Shown here: one piece after another, positions 6,424 to 15,483 of the stretch
Layout of the letters: each line of letters starts with the position of its first letter
Position numbering within the stretch: position 1 is the stretch's first letter
Source of the DNA: an uncultured Victivallaceae bacterium
Lineage (GTDB): Bacteria; Verrucomicrobiota; Lentisphaeria; Victivallales; Victivallaceae
Direction: 5' to 3'
NCBI GenBank assembly: GCA_934663655.1
Contig: CAKUKT010000022.1
Coordinates: 1-16,774, forward strand
Length of the DNA stretch: 16,774 bases
Notes under the pieces: model-generated
What the model saw: the letters and a program-made list of their open reading frames with translations, nothing else
What the model was told of the DNA's origin: nothing
The model's database searches: none
Translations under genes and position numbers: made by a program

Positions 6424-9201
6424 TCAGTGCCGACGTCTGGCCCGGCGCAGGGCCGAGGTGAGCTCATCTCCGTCGTTGCCGTTCGGAACGGACGCCGGAT
6501 CCGGCGATTTTGCATCGGAGACCGGCGGCGTTTCCGGCGGCGGCACGTCCCGCCGCCCGGCCGTTCGTTTTGAACCGGACGAACGGTGACGGCGAGGTTC
6601 CCGGTTGCTTTCCACTTCGGATTTTTCGCTCCGGGTCATCCTCCGGAAGCGGAGTTCCGGAAGTCCGAAGCGTCGTTCCGCAACCATGGCCAGCAGCAGC
6701 AAAACCGCCACCGCCGCACCCGGCGGCCAGAGCGCGAAAAACTGTTTCCGTCGCGGCAGTTCCCGCCACAATTCATCCGGAGCCAGGCGTTCGCGTCCGC
6801 CGGTGGAGGCGCAGAGTTCGGTGAGCGGGATATCCCGTTCCGCCGTCGTGGAGAACTCCGGCGAGCCGGGCAGGGCAACCGGCGACAGCACCAGCGGCCG
6901 ATGGCCGGGAATGGTCAGGTTGGCGATGTAAATGGCATCTCCCTTCATCGCTATTTCACCGACCAGACGATCCGGTCCTTCCCAGCGCATTTCGTCACTG
7001 CGGTTTTCGGTTGTGCCGTTCCCGAACGCAATCAGCGTCGTTACCGTCGGCAGAGCGGGGAACGGATCAGCAGTGCGTTCCGGATCAAGAAGCAGCTCAA
7101 TCCGGTGTACCCCGTTGATGAGACGCTGGAGAACCAGCCAGTTGTCCCGGTTTTCATCCTCCGCGGCGATCCAGCGAACCAGCGCCCCGAATAGATTGCC
7201 CGCTCGTTCGTCATCCCCGAAGGCACCGGTGTATTTGCCGTCGGCTTCCCCGGTGAATACCGCCACCCGGCCGAGACCGGCCGGAGCGATCGCCGCCAGC
7301 GGCGCGGAATATTCATCCCGGCTTCGCAGCAGAATTTCCGCATTTTCCCGCGCGTAGCAGAGGTTGTAACCGCCCAGTTCGACCTCTCCGGTCAGCGGCA
7401 TCCGGGCGGGCAGGGTTCGGGCGGCCGGAAGAAATTCCGCCTCAACCGGATCGGAAATAAAGGTGTGGCGCGCCATCACAAAGGTGTCCTCGACGAAGAT
7501 CCGCGGCAGTTCCTCGGCATTTTCGGTAAAGTAGCAGATTCCGCCGCCGCGTCTGGCGATCTCCCGCAACAACTCCGCATCGCAGTCCTCCGGAGTACCG
7601 AGGCCGACCACGCTGACCGTTATCCCGCTGCCGGTCACCCGCTGGAGGAGTTCCCGGAAATCCCCGGGCTCTTCCGAGTCCTGGGCATCGGCAAAAAGCA
7701 GCAGGTGGCGTTGCGGAGCGTCGGATTTCAACAGTTCGGCGGTGGCGGCATAGAGCGCCTGGTAGATGAAGATTCCGCCTCCCATCGCCTCGATCGCCAC
7801 GATCTTGGCCGCGGTATCGGAGTTTTCCGAAACCGGCTCCAGCGGCTGAACCAGATGTGTGCTGCTGTCCACCGCCACCACGCCGAATTCGTCGTCGGGG
7901 GCCATCATCCGGAGCACCTCGACCGTCGCAAGGTTGGCCAGCGCCATCTTGGTACCGGCGCCGATCTCCATCGCCATGCTTCCGGAACGGTCGAGCGCCA
8001 CCATGATCGCGCTTTTCGCGCGACGGATTTCCTGCCGTTGTTCAAAGCTGACCGGCAACACCTCCTCCAGCGGGGAGCGGTAATAACCGCCGACCGCGAA
8101 CGAGGAACGTCCGCCGGTCATCAACAGTCCGAGAGAACCGGATTTCACCAGCTCCGCCAGCAGTTTCATCCCGTTGAGACCGAGCGAGGAGGCCGGCACG
8201 TTTTCAAGAATCACCCCGGAATATCCCGAGAGACGTTCCGGCAACAGTTCCGCCGGCGCCGGTTCGCGCACCACCAGCGGGAATCCCGCCCGGCGGAGCA
8301 GTTCCGCCAGGTGACGCGACGGCGAGGAAGTGAGCAGCAGCAGCGGTTTACGTCCGGCAATCTCAACCAGACACCGGGCCCGGTTGTTCTCCGGCACTTC
8401 ATCGGCGCCGGAACCGGAAACCACGATCCCGTAATCAGCCACTCCGGGAGCTCCGGCCCGGTCTCGCCAGGTGAAACGGTTGATGCCGGGCTGAAAATCC
8501 ACCCCCCGGTTTTCCCGGCTGCCGCCGCGGCTGATCGAGATGGAACCGCTCTGCCGAACCGGTGAATTTACCTCGATCGAAATGGTATATAGTTCGCCCG
8601 GAGCAACTCGCAGCGGCGCGTCGATTCCGGTTATCTCCAGGTCGGCGGAGGTGTTGCGGGCCATCAACCGGTAATCGACCGCAATCCGGCGCGCCGCCGC
8701 TTCCGCGAATAAAGGTTCGGGATCGGGGCCGTTCCAGAGGCCGTCGGTTATCAGCAGCATCCGCGCCGGAGTGTCCCCGGGGATATTGCGCAACGCCAGC
8801 TGCATCGCCGCGTACAGATTGGTGGAGCCCGGGTCGGCATAGAACCCTTTGAAACCGTCAAAGCCCGGGGACTCGGGGAGTTTCTCAAACATCGCATCAC
8901 CGGAAAAACCGATTACCCCGAAACGGGAATCCGCCGGACGCCGGGAATCAAGACGGTGGATGATATTCTCGCTGCCGGATCGGGCGTCGGGAGGCATCGA
9001 GGAACTCAGATCCGCCAGCACCATCACCACTCCGGTCCGGTCGGGCAGGCGGAGAAACGGCATCGTCGCGCTGCCGAGGATCACGACGGTCAACAGCAGG
9101 CGCAACAGATTCCGGAATCGGCTCCGTTCCGGCCGGGCATACTGGAGAACCAGCAGCGGAATCAGCAGCAGCCAGAGCGCCGGATAGGTAAAAGTTATCA
9201 T
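6424..9201 (-). CDS. Membrane protein with two vWA domains and a glutamine-amidotransferase-like domain
   Basis: A 925-residue membrane protein. Two N-terminal helices (about 8-20 and 33-50) and one near the C-terminus (about 824-842) anchor a large, presumably periplasmic body. vWA domain 1 (about 56-185) has a full MIDAS set: D64-x-S66-x-S68, T127 in GSTNL and D153 in ITDG. A beta-sandwich-like region follows, then a class I glutamine-amidotransferase-like fold (about 285-385, with LMTGGRSSFAVGGY) lacking an obvious catalytic cysteine. vWA domain 2 (about 397-575) has D404-R-S-G-S408 and D505, but the usual MIDAS threonine position reads GGGIFIY. The last 80 residues are cytoplasmic and very rich in Arg, Pro and Ser. 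The family occurs beside DUF58 and BatA proteins, probably as part of a metal-dependent protein-protein complex at the envelope. The ATG overlaps the previous stop by 4 bases; last gene of its operon. Confidence 0.85.
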   Translation of the reverse strand: MITFTYPALWLLLIPLLVLQYARPERSRFRNLLRLLLTVVILGSATMPFLRLPDRTGVVMVLADLSSSMPPDARSGSENIIHRLDSRRPADSRFGVIGFSGDAMFEKLPESPGFDGFKGFYADPGSTNLYAAMQLALRNIPGDTPARMLLITDGLWNGPDPEPLFAEAAARRIAVDYRLMARNTSADLEITGIDAPLRVAPGELYTISIEVNSPVRQSGSISISRGGSRENRGVDFQPGINRFTWRDRAGAPGVADYGIVVSGSGADEVPENNRARCLVEIAGRKPLLLLTSSPSRHLAELLRRAGFPLVVREPAPAELLPERLSGYSGVILENVPASSLGLNGMKLLAELVKSGSLGLLMTGGRSSFAVGGYYRSPLEEVLPVSFEQRQEIRRAKSAIMVALDRSGSMAMEIGAGTKMALANLATVEVLRMMAPDDEFGVVAVDSSTHLVQPLEPVSENSDTAAKIVAIEAMGGGIFIYQALYAATAELLKSDAPQRHLLLFADAQDSEEPGDFRELLQRVTGSGITVSVVGLGTPEDCDAELLREIARRGGGICYFTENAEELPRIFVEDTFVMARHTFISDPVEAEFLPAARTLPARMPLTGEVELGGYNLCYARENAEILLRSRDEYSAPLAAIAPAGLGRVAVFTGEADGKYTGAFGDDERAGNLFGALVRWIAAEDENRDNWLVLQRLINGVHRIELLLDPERTADPFPALPTVTTLIAFGNGTTENRSDEMRWEGPDRLVGEIAMKGDAIYIANLTIPGHRPLVLSPVALPGSPEFSTTAERDIPLTELCASTGGRERLAPDELWRELPRRKQFFALWPPGAAVAVLLLLAMVAERRFGLPELRFRRMTRSEKSEVESNREPRRHRSSGSKRTAGRRDVPPPETPPVSDAKSPDPASVPNGNDGDELTSALRRARRRH

Positions 9202-10952
9202 GAGCGCACCCCCCTCCGGTTTCCCGTCAGCAGCAGGTGAAGCGCCAGCAGCGCCAGCGCGCCGAGAAACGCCGCCCAGGCCGGACGAAACAGCTTCAAC
9301 AGCATATTGGAACCGGGACGGGAGGCTTCATGCCGGAACCGGCCGGCTTCAGAGAGATCGGATTCCCCCGCGTCGGCGGAGGTCGCCGCGATCTCATAGC
9401 TGCACTCTCCGGCGGTGAGACGGTAAATGCCCGCCTCGGCCATCGGAAACGCGATTCGGTTGCGTGTCGGCGTCAAATCCCGTTTTTCGCCGGAGGGAGT
9501 GAACAGTTTCACCGGACCGGCGGCTTCATCGGCGAGGCGTACCGTCGCCAGCTCACCGGTATGGAGGTTGCGACTGAGTGGTCCCGGGCGTTCGCGGCGG
9601 ATTTCCCGGGCAAGGTTCCAGAACCAGACCGGCCAGAACGCCCGGCGTACCGGATTGGCAAGGCCGGGCACCAGATTGAGATGGTAATCGAGCCGATTGT
9701 CAAGACGGCGGAGCCGGGTGAGCACCGGTTGCGTTGTGGTCTGGATCAGAACCGTGCCGGGAAGATTCACTCCGGACGCCGCCGCCCAGTTGAGTTCACG
9801 CAGATTGACGCCGCTGAGAAGTTCATCCCCGCTCCTCGCCATGAGTTCCGTAAACACGGTGGCGCGATCGTTTTCCGCGCCATGCCAGAGCAGGCGGTGA
9901 AATTTTCCCGCCGGAGTTCCGGGAGGCGCGATCAGCAGTTCGGCATCGGTCGGAGTCGTGAGGCGATAGTCGGGATTGTCTTCCAGCACCCGTTCCAGCG
10001 CCGCAGTCGCGTTTTTCCCGAGTTCCGGAGCGAACGCGACGGCAACCGGACGGCTGTCCTCCGCCAGCAGCTCCACCCGGTTGTCGAATTCAATCGCATC
10101 GTCCGGTGAAGAGACGGCTATTTCCAGCAGGTTCTCCCGGGCCGACGCCGGAATCGGCAGCACAATTTTCCGCCGTTCACCCGGCGCAAGTTCCATACGT
10201 TCACCATCGCCGGGCAGCAGGCGCACCGTCGCCGGGCGTGGCCGGGAAGAGAAGTTCTTCACCTCCACCAGCACCCGGTCGGAACTTCGCCGCGCATTGA
10301 CAATCGCCGTATTGGGCAGCCGGGTTCCCAAAGCGAAATAGCCGACATCCCCGGTAACCGTTACTCCGGCGGCTTCCGGCGGCCGATCCGTTATCACCGC
10401 AATTTCCGCTCCGGGAACCCGGCGTCGAACCAGTTGCAGCGCTTCATTCAGGTCGGCGGCATCTTCGTTCGCCGTCCAGACGCTGGCAAAATCAAAGCGC
10501 GCGTCGCTGTCGGAACTCAACCGGGGCTCCCGCCCCGCCAGCACCCAGAGTATCCGCCGGCCGGAATAACGGGAGACCAGCTGCCGCACCTCCTGTTCCC
10601 CGAGTTCGCGGGGCGAGGATGAGTCCGGCGACGTCGCCAGCATCGAAAATGAGTTGTCAAGTATCACCGCCAGCGGAGGAAAATTATCTTTCGCCGCAAA
10701 AAACGGCGAAGCGGCTCCCAGCGCCAGCAGCAGCAACGCCGCCAGTTCGAGATAGAAGATTCCCGGCGGAAAGACCGGAAGGAAACGGCGACCGCTCTGA
10801 TTTACCCGTTCGGCCGCATCCCACAGAAAGAGCGCCGGAACCAGCTGACGACGGGAACGATGCCGCAACCAGTAAATTCCGATCAGCAACACCGCGCCAA
10901 TCGCCCCGGTCACCACACCGGAAACCGGATATTCAAACCCCCACGGCATCAT
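9198..10952 (-). CDS. BatA-like aerotolerance-type membrane protein with a vWA domain
   Basis: About 584 residues. The N-terminus has the BatA topology: a helix at about 12-29 and another at about 64-85 with a short basic loop between (WLRHRSRR). This leads into a vWA domain starting VILDNSFSM, whose D-N-S-F-S gives the DxSxS half of a MIDAS; AVITDRP gives a later aspartate. The middle is beta-rich, and a single helix near the C-terminus (about 557-577) with a short basic tail returns to the cytoplasm. The Bat name comes from Bacteroides aerotolerance; the molecular role is unsettled. I place the start at 10952, where ATG overlaps the DUF58 stop as ATGA like other junctions in this operon. 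An in-frame ATG at 10991 would add 13 residues with GGAG too close to the start. Placed between DUF58 and the double-vWA protein. Confidence 0.82.
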   Translation of the reverse strand: MMPWGFEYPVSGVVTGAIGAVLLIGIYWLRHRSRRQLVPALFLWDAAERVNQSGRRFLPVFPPGIFYLELAALLLLALGAASPFFAAKDNFPPLAVILDNSFSMLATSPDSSSPRELGEQEVRQLVSRYSGRRILWVLAGREPRLSSDSDARFDFASVWTANEDAADLNEALQLVRRRVPGAEIAVITDRPPEAAGVTVTGDVGYFALGTRLPNTAIVNARRSSDRVLVEVKNFSSRPRPATVRLLPGDGERMELAPGERRKIVLPIPASARENLLEIAVSSPDDAIEFDNRVELLAEDSRPVAVAFAPELGKNATAALERVLEDNPDYRLTTPTDAELLIAPPGTPAGKFHRLLWHGAENDRATVFTELMARSGDELLSGVNLRELNWAAASGVNLPGTVLIQTTTQPVLTRLRRLDNRLDYHLNLVPGLANPVRRAFWPVWFWNLAREIRRERPGPLSRNLHTGELATVRLADEAAGPVKLFTPSGEKRDLTPTRNRIAFPMAEAGIYRLTAGECSYEIAATSADAGESDLSEAGRFRHEASRPGSNMLLKLFRPAWAAFLGALALLALHLLLTGNRRGVRS

Positions 10953-11806
10953 TTGAACAACCCCGCTTGAAAAAATATCCCCAGTTCCCATGACTCCGGC
11001 GTACCCGTGAATTTCGGACGCAACAGCATGACTCCGTATTCATGTGCGGTGCGTTCCCAGAGTTCACGGTGGCGGGACAGCCGTTCCCGATAGCGTCGGC
11101 GGGCGTCGGAATCAAGTACAATTTCGCGTTCTTCCCCGCTTTCGGCGTCGATCAACCGCCGGTTGCCCGAAGCATCATCCCCAATATCACCGGAATCACC
11201 GGGCACAATCAACACCGTCCGGCTCGCTCCCGCACAGAAACGCGAGAGAAACTCCGAGGGAGAGCCCGGCCACAGCAGGTCGGTAACTGCGATCCGCAAT
11301 CCCCGCGGATAGAAGGAACCGGCAAATCCCGCGAGCACGGCATCCGGACTGGAGGGAGCGTCAAATTCTCCGCAGCTCCACTCCAGCGGCGAAAACGGAT
11401 GTTCCTCACGCTTCAATTGTTCCTGCGAATGCCATACCGACAGCGAAAATCCCGCATTTTTTGCCGCCGCCGCCAGCAGCGCCGCAATTCCCAGCGCGGT
11501 TTCCGCAACACCGGGAACCGTTCCCAGCGATGCCGAACCATCCAGCAGCAGATCGCAGCGCGGATCGATCTCCTCGGCGAACACTTTCACCATCAATTGT
11601 TCGCTTCGCGCGTAAACCCGCCAGTCGAGACGGCGCAGATCATCTCCGGCCGCATAGTTCCGATAGTCGACGAACTCCAGCGCATTACCGTTGCCGCGAC
11701 CGATCCGGCGACCTTCACCGCCGCGGTTCCTCACCGGCGAAGAGAGTGCAATCGAACCGGCTTTGAGCAGGGCGCTTCTGACGATGGCAAGTTGGGATTG
11801 ATTCAT
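10949..11806 (-). CDS. DUF58 domain protein
   Basis: A 285-residue soluble protein with the hallmark DUF58 block: EFVDYRNYAAGDDLRRLDW (44-62), then ARSEQLMVKVFAEE, then a vWA-like strand ending LLLDGSASL with D89-G-S91-A-S93, a MIDAS-type DxSxS. DUF58 proteins are almost always encoded next to MoxR AAA+ ATPases and BatA/B-like vWA membrane proteins, and are thought to act on the cytoplasmic side of that complex. The vWA neighbours are present here but no MoxR gene is in the window. The start overlaps the preceding membrane protein by 4 bases, with GGGAG about 9 bases upstream, and the stop overlaps the next gene by 4 bases, so expression is tightly coupled. The family is certain; the function is not established. 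Confidence 0.9.
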   Translation of the reverse strand: MNQSQLAIVRSALLKAGSIALSSPVRNRGGEGRRIGRGNGNALEFVDYRNYAAGDDLRRLDWRVYARSEQLMVKVFAEEIDPRCDLLLDGSASLGTVPGVAETALGIAALLAAAAKNAGFSLSVWHSQEQLKREEHPFSPLEWSCGEFDAPSSPDAVLAGFAGSFYPRGLRIAVTDLLWPGSPSEFLSRFCAGASRTVLIVPGDSGDIGDDASGNRRLIDAESGEEREIVLDSDARRRYRERLSRHRELWERTAHEYGVMLLRPKFTGTPESWELGIFFQAGLFK

Positions 11807-13086
11807 TGGCGGCTGCTCCCATTCACCGACTTCGGCCAGAAGAGCGACAGAAGCGCCGCAGTCAACAGAGCCACCCCCCAGATTATCGGCGAAGTATACA
11901 GATAACAGGTAGCCGAAAGCAGTCCTGAAAGCGCACCGATTATCATCAACAGCGCCATCAGCAACATGTAGATGATCACGATCATGCCGGGAAACAATTT
12001 TTCAACCCGGTAACCGCGAACCAGACACGTCACCAGCAGCGCCAGATTGCCTGAAGTCACCATCGTTCCCAGCAGCATTATGAAGAAAAACGCGGTGTCC
12101 GTATCCGTCTTCAGGATGAAAAATATCAGCAACGCCGCTGAACCACAGCAGAGAATACTCCAGAGCATCGAAGTCAGCGGTTCCGGGAACTGGAATCTCC
12201 AACGCTTCGGCCTCCTCCTCCGATTCAGTAGCGTCTCCAGGTCAGCCACCGATGAGGCGGCGGCGATCAACGCCAGAGACCATAAAGGAAAGTCGCGATA
12301 CGAACCCGCCAGATTCTGCGTAATCAGCGCGACCACGATGAGCGCTGCTTCAATCAACCGGTCGACGGCAACGCAGCGTCGCGCGCCGACATTGATCAGA
12401 AACGCATTGCTCCGGGCCGCGCAGAGGATCACCAGCACCGTCAGCAGTATTCCGGGGTGGGAGATTCTGTCGGTGGTCAACGTGATGATCAGTATGATGG
12501 TTATGACGCCCAGCATCAGCGTGTCGAGCCGGAATATACCTGAATTGATCGTCAGAATCACCAGCAGCGAGGCGAAAGCGCAGTTCAGCAGAGCGAAAAT
12601 CAATTGCGGCATCACCTGATAATTGACGTAGATCAGCAGTATCGCCGGAATAATCGCCAGTACCATAATGAAGTAGAGGGTAAAATGGCATTGCAGAAGT
12701 GCAGTGAATACCCGCCGGGGAGCAATCGCCGACAACTCGAGAAAATGGTTAAGTTCCGGTTCTGACCCGTATTTGAGTGAAATCCAGCGGGAAAAAGCGC
12801 CGAAATCCAAACTGAGGGTGGCCATGGCGCACAGTATCGGCAGCAGCACCCCCCAATAGGGGATGATCGTGTAATAATGGGTTAGCTCGTAGCGGTAATG
12901 GTCGAGCAGGAAAATTGCTTCCGCCACCGCCACGGTGAACAGGCCAAAGAGTATCCCGTGATTGTGCCGGAGCTGCCGCCGCAGTTTGATTGCCCAGTGG
13001 TTGCCTTCCGGGGAAGGGGGTTCTCCGGAAAATTCATCGCCACGGCGGATAAATTGCGGCTGGGGCTTGGTTTCAATCTCATTCAT
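11803..13086 (-). CDS. Multi-spanning membrane protein, probable second ABC-2 permease subunit
   Basis: A 427-residue protein with about ten to twelve hydrophobic segments after a 40-residue polar N-terminus. No named family is obvious. However, the segment at 109-150 (EPELNHFLELSAIAPRRVF, then a helix ending LAIIPAILLIYV) lines up by eye with residues 91-133 of the upstream ABC-2 permease (DTELDFSRVSVLTPGMIV, then LCLPFVVIAYFL). This is the ABC-2 core around the coupling helix. I therefore infer a diverged permease that could pair with its neighbour under the shared ATPase. The start overlaps the previous stop by 8 bases (ATGAATGA) with GGAG 11 bases upstream, and the stop overlaps DUF58 by 4. 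No substrate can be deduced. Confidence 0.7.
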   Translation of the reverse strand: MNEIETKPQPQFIRRGDEFSGEPPSPEGNHWAIKLRRQLRHNHGILFGLFTVAVAEAIFLLDHYRYELTHYYTIIPYWGVLLPILCAMATLSLDFGAFSRWISLKYGSEPELNHFLELSAIAPRRVFTALLQCHFTLYFIMVLAIIPAILLIYVNYQVMPQLIFALLNCAFASLLVILTINSGIFRLDTLMLGVITIILIITLTTDRISHPGILLTVLVILCAARSNAFLINVGARRCVAVDRLIEAALIVVALITQNLAGSYRDFPLWSLALIAAASSVADLETLLNRRRRPKRWRFQFPEPLTSMLWSILCCGSAALLIFFILKTDTDTAFFFIMLLGTMVTSGNLALLVTCLVRGYRVEKLFPGMIVIIYMLLMALLMIIGALSGLLSATCYLYTSPIIWGVALLTAALLSLFWPKSVNGSSRQ

Positions 13087-14482
13087 CGGTATTCTCCGGC
13101 GCCGGGGCGTGGTGGGCGTGAAATGCCGCTATGATGGCCGGAACCAGCACGGCGACAGATGCCATGGCCAGGAAGGCGCTGATTACAAAACCCACTTCCT
13201 CCAGATTGTCAATCCAATTGCCCAAGATGCTGAATACTGACAAATATTTCAGCGGTTCGAGGTTCAACAGGTAAGGCAGTATTGAACATACCGATGATGT
13301 GATCAGCCACCATCCCCAGCCCGGCAGCCGTCCGCTGATCCGGTGCAGCAACAGTGCCAGCGCGGCGTAGAAGATGAGCAGATTGCCGAGCGTTGTGAAA
13401 TTGATCAATACTCTGAATTCGGTACTTTCTGTTTCATTGACTCCCAGTGTGTAACGCAATGCCGTCATTGCCAGTGCCAGCAGCAGAGCCAGCATGATTC
13501 CGCCCGGCCAGCCGCTGGAATAGAGAAAATGGAGCGTTCTCAATACCGGATTGCGCGGACAACTTCGGCACACTCTCCGCCCGGCGGCATCGCGTTCAAA
13601 CGAGGCCAGCGTGGCCGTGCCGCCGATGGCGGCCACCATCATCAGTGATCCGGCAGCAATGTAAAATGGACTCATCTGGTCTCCCGGAGGCAGACCAAAT
13701 CCCCGAATTATCCCGGCTGAACCGATCAACAGGAGGATAGTGAACAGAATCCGAAGGGGAAAAATCCGGTTGGAATTGGGCGGGGATATCAACGCGGTGG
13801 TCATGAAAAAACCGATGCCGATCATCACCAGCTGGCAGAATATTCCGAAGAAAAATATAAATTTCACTACCTGCTGTATCCATATCGGTTCGATGAGCGG
13901 GAAAATAATGAAAAACGCCAGCGGAACAGTCATTTGCAGCAGCACCAGCACATAGATAATTACGATCCAGCGTCTTCCGGTCGCCCCCGCCAGCAACGCC
14001 AGTTGGGTAAGCATCAGCAGGGTGACGAAAAGCTGCGCGCAGGTGATGAGCATCTGCAACATCGATACGCCGCGCAGAAAGTACGCGATTACCACAAAGG
14101 GCAGACAGAGGGCGAAAATAAAGAGCAGCATCAAGGTTGCTCCCGCCATTTTACCGCGGACGATCATTCCCGGCGTCAGTACCGATACCCGGGAAAAATC
14201 AAGTTCAGTATCCGCTCGTTCCGCCAGAAAGCGTACCATCCCGCCCACTGAAACCACCAGAAAAGAGGCGGTTCCCATTATCAGGCAGACGGAGTAAAAC
14301 ACCGCAAAACCACCGCCTGAATCGATCTCGCCCTGAACGTTGATCTCACTGAAAACAAGCAGCGTGAGCAATTGGAGCAGCAGCATCCCTCCCATCACCA
14401 TCAGCAGCAGCCGATTGTGCAGATATTGGCGCAGCTCCTTGATAAGCACCGGATTGATGAAATCTCCGAACTCTCTTTTCAT
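13079..14482 (-). CDS. ABC-2 type transporter permease
   Basis: A 467-residue integral membrane protein with roughly twelve hydrophobic segments. It opens with NPVLIKELRQYLHNRL (10-25), the amphipathic start typical of ABC-2 exporters of the GldF/NatB-like kind. The core element ERADTELDFSRVSVLTPGMI (88-107) precedes the third helix. A CxxC pair (CRSCPRNP) sits in a mid-protein loop, and a second NPVL motif follows it, as if a half-repeat began there. I start at the ATG at 14482, because GGAG (14492-14489) lies 6 bases upstream; the ATG at 14497 would place that site inside the gene. It is preceded by the ATPase gene (21-base gap) and overlaps the second membrane protein. It probably forms the membrane channel of an exporter; the cargo is unknown. 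Confidence 0.85.
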   Translation of the reverse strand: MKREFGDFINPVLIKELRQYLHNRLLLMVMGGMLLLQLLTLLVFSEINVQGEIDSGGGFAVFYSVCLIMGTASFLVVSVGGMVRFLAERADTELDFSRVSVLTPGMIVRGKMAGATLMLLFIFALCLPFVVIAYFLRGVSMLQMLITCAQLFVTLLMLTQLALLAGATGRRWIVIIYVLVLLQMTVPLAFFIIFPLIEPIWIQQVVKFIFFFGIFCQLVMIGIGFFMTTALISPPNSNRIFPLRILFTILLLIGSAGIIRGFGLPPGDQMSPFYIAAGSLMMVAAIGGTATLASFERDAAGRRVCRSCPRNPVLRTLHFLYSSGWPGGIMLALLLALAMTALRYTLGVNETESTEFRVLINFTTLGNLLIFYAALALLLHRISGRLPGWGWWLITSSVCSILPYLLNLEPLKYLSVFSILGNWIDNLEEVGFVISAFLAMASVAVLVPAIIAAFHAHHAPAPENTDE

Positions 14483-14503
14483 TTGTTTCTCCAACATCCG
14501 GCG

Positions 14504-15481
14504 TCAGCGGACCGCTCCGGTGGTTATTTTCATGAAAAGTTCTTCCAGTCCGATCTCCTCCCGGGAGAAGCCGGTCACCGGCAGTCCGGCGGCAAAGAGG
14601 GTGCCGACCACCGTCGAAATCTCCGTCGCGGTGATCTGGGCGCGCACCTCCTTTTCGGTTACGATAACCGCCTCCCGCACCGCCGGGTGTTCGAGCAGTT
14701 TCAACCGCACCGCTTCGGCCTCGCCGGAGAGTTTGATGACGACGACCGCCACCGCCGGGGTTCCGGGGGAAGGGGCGGGCCCGTCCGCATCCGGGGCGGG
14801 TTGACAGCCGGTTGATTTCAGCAGTTCCTCCAGCGTACCGGCGGAGAGAATTTTACCCTGCTCGATGATCACCGCGCCGTCGCAGATATCCTGAAGTTCC
14901 GAAAGAATATGGCTGCTCAGAAGTATCGCCTTGCCCTGATCCGCCAGCACCTTGAGCAGCGAACGCAGTTCCAGTCGGGCGCGGGGATCGAGTCCGGCCG
15001 CCGGTTCATCCATAACCAGCACCGATGGGTTGTGCACCAGCGATCGCGCCAGACTGACCCGCTGCTTCATGCCTTTGGAGAGCGAGGCGAGATATTTTTC
15101 ACGGATGTTGCCGATATTGGTGAAATCCTCGATTTCCGCCAGTACCCGGCGCCGTTTTTCTCCGGTGATGCCGTAGCTCCGCGCGAAGAAGTCGAGATAT
15201 TCCCAGACCTGGATATCCCGGTAGCCGGGCAGGGAATCGGGCATGTAACCGATGATCCGGCGCACCTGTTCCGGGTAGTCGACGGTAGAAACCCCGTCGT
15301 AGAACACGTCTCCGGAATCCGGCAGATCGAGGGTTGACATAATCCGGATGGTGGTGGTTTTACCGGCGCCGTTCGGGCCGATAAAGCCGAAAATATTTCC
15401 GGAGTGAAACTCAAACGAAACATCGTCCACCGCCCGGATGTTTCCGAAGCTGCGACACAAATTTTTGACCTTGATTTCCAT
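14504..15481 (-). CDS. ABC-2 type transporter ATP-binding protein
   Basis: A 325-residue ATPase of the drug/antibiotic and Gld-type exporter class, acting at the inner face of the membrane. Walker A is GPNGAGKTT (35-43). The signature reads LSKGMKQR, Walker B VLVMDEPAAGLDP, and the switch histidine lies in LLSSHILSEL. The Q-loop region contains GYMPDSLPGY, common in this group. After the nucleotide-binding domain comes a Pro/Ala/Asp linker of about 20 residues and a C-terminal alpha/beta domain of about 85 residues like that of other ABC-2 ATPases (DUF4162-like). It starts 2 bases after the stop of the upstream membrane protein with no strong Shine-Dalgarno, so it probably depends on translational coupling. 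The permease gene follows 21 bases later. Confidence 0.93.
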   Translation of the reverse strand: MEIKVKNLCRSFGNIRAVDDVSFEFHSGNIFGFIGPNGAGKTTTIRIMSTLDLPDSGDVFYDGVSTVDYPEQVRRIIGYMPDSLPGYRDIQVWEYLDFFARSYGITGEKRRRVLAEIEDFTNIGNIREKYLASLSKGMKQRVSLARSLVHNPSVLVMDEPAAGLDPRARLELRSLLKVLADQGKAILLSSHILSELQDICDGAVIIEQGKILSAGTLEELLKSTGCQPAPDADGPAPSPGTPAVAVVVIKLSGEAEAVRLKLLEHPAVREAVIVTEKEVRAQITATEISTVVGTLFAAGLPVTGFSREEIGLEELFMKITTGAVR

Positions 15482-15483
15482 CT

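Noticed and set aside
2052..9201. Frequent CCGGAA/TTCCGG words as a dispersed repeat
   Set aside because: They are spread evenly through coding sequence in all frames and fit codon and GC bias. Only the copies in the 4190-4345 spacer sit in clear hairpins.
10953..10991. Upstream ATG of the BatA-like gene
   Set aside because: It would give a 43-base overlap with DUF58 and has GGAG only 2 bases away. The ATGA junction at 10952 matches other junctions in the operon. This is not fully excluded.
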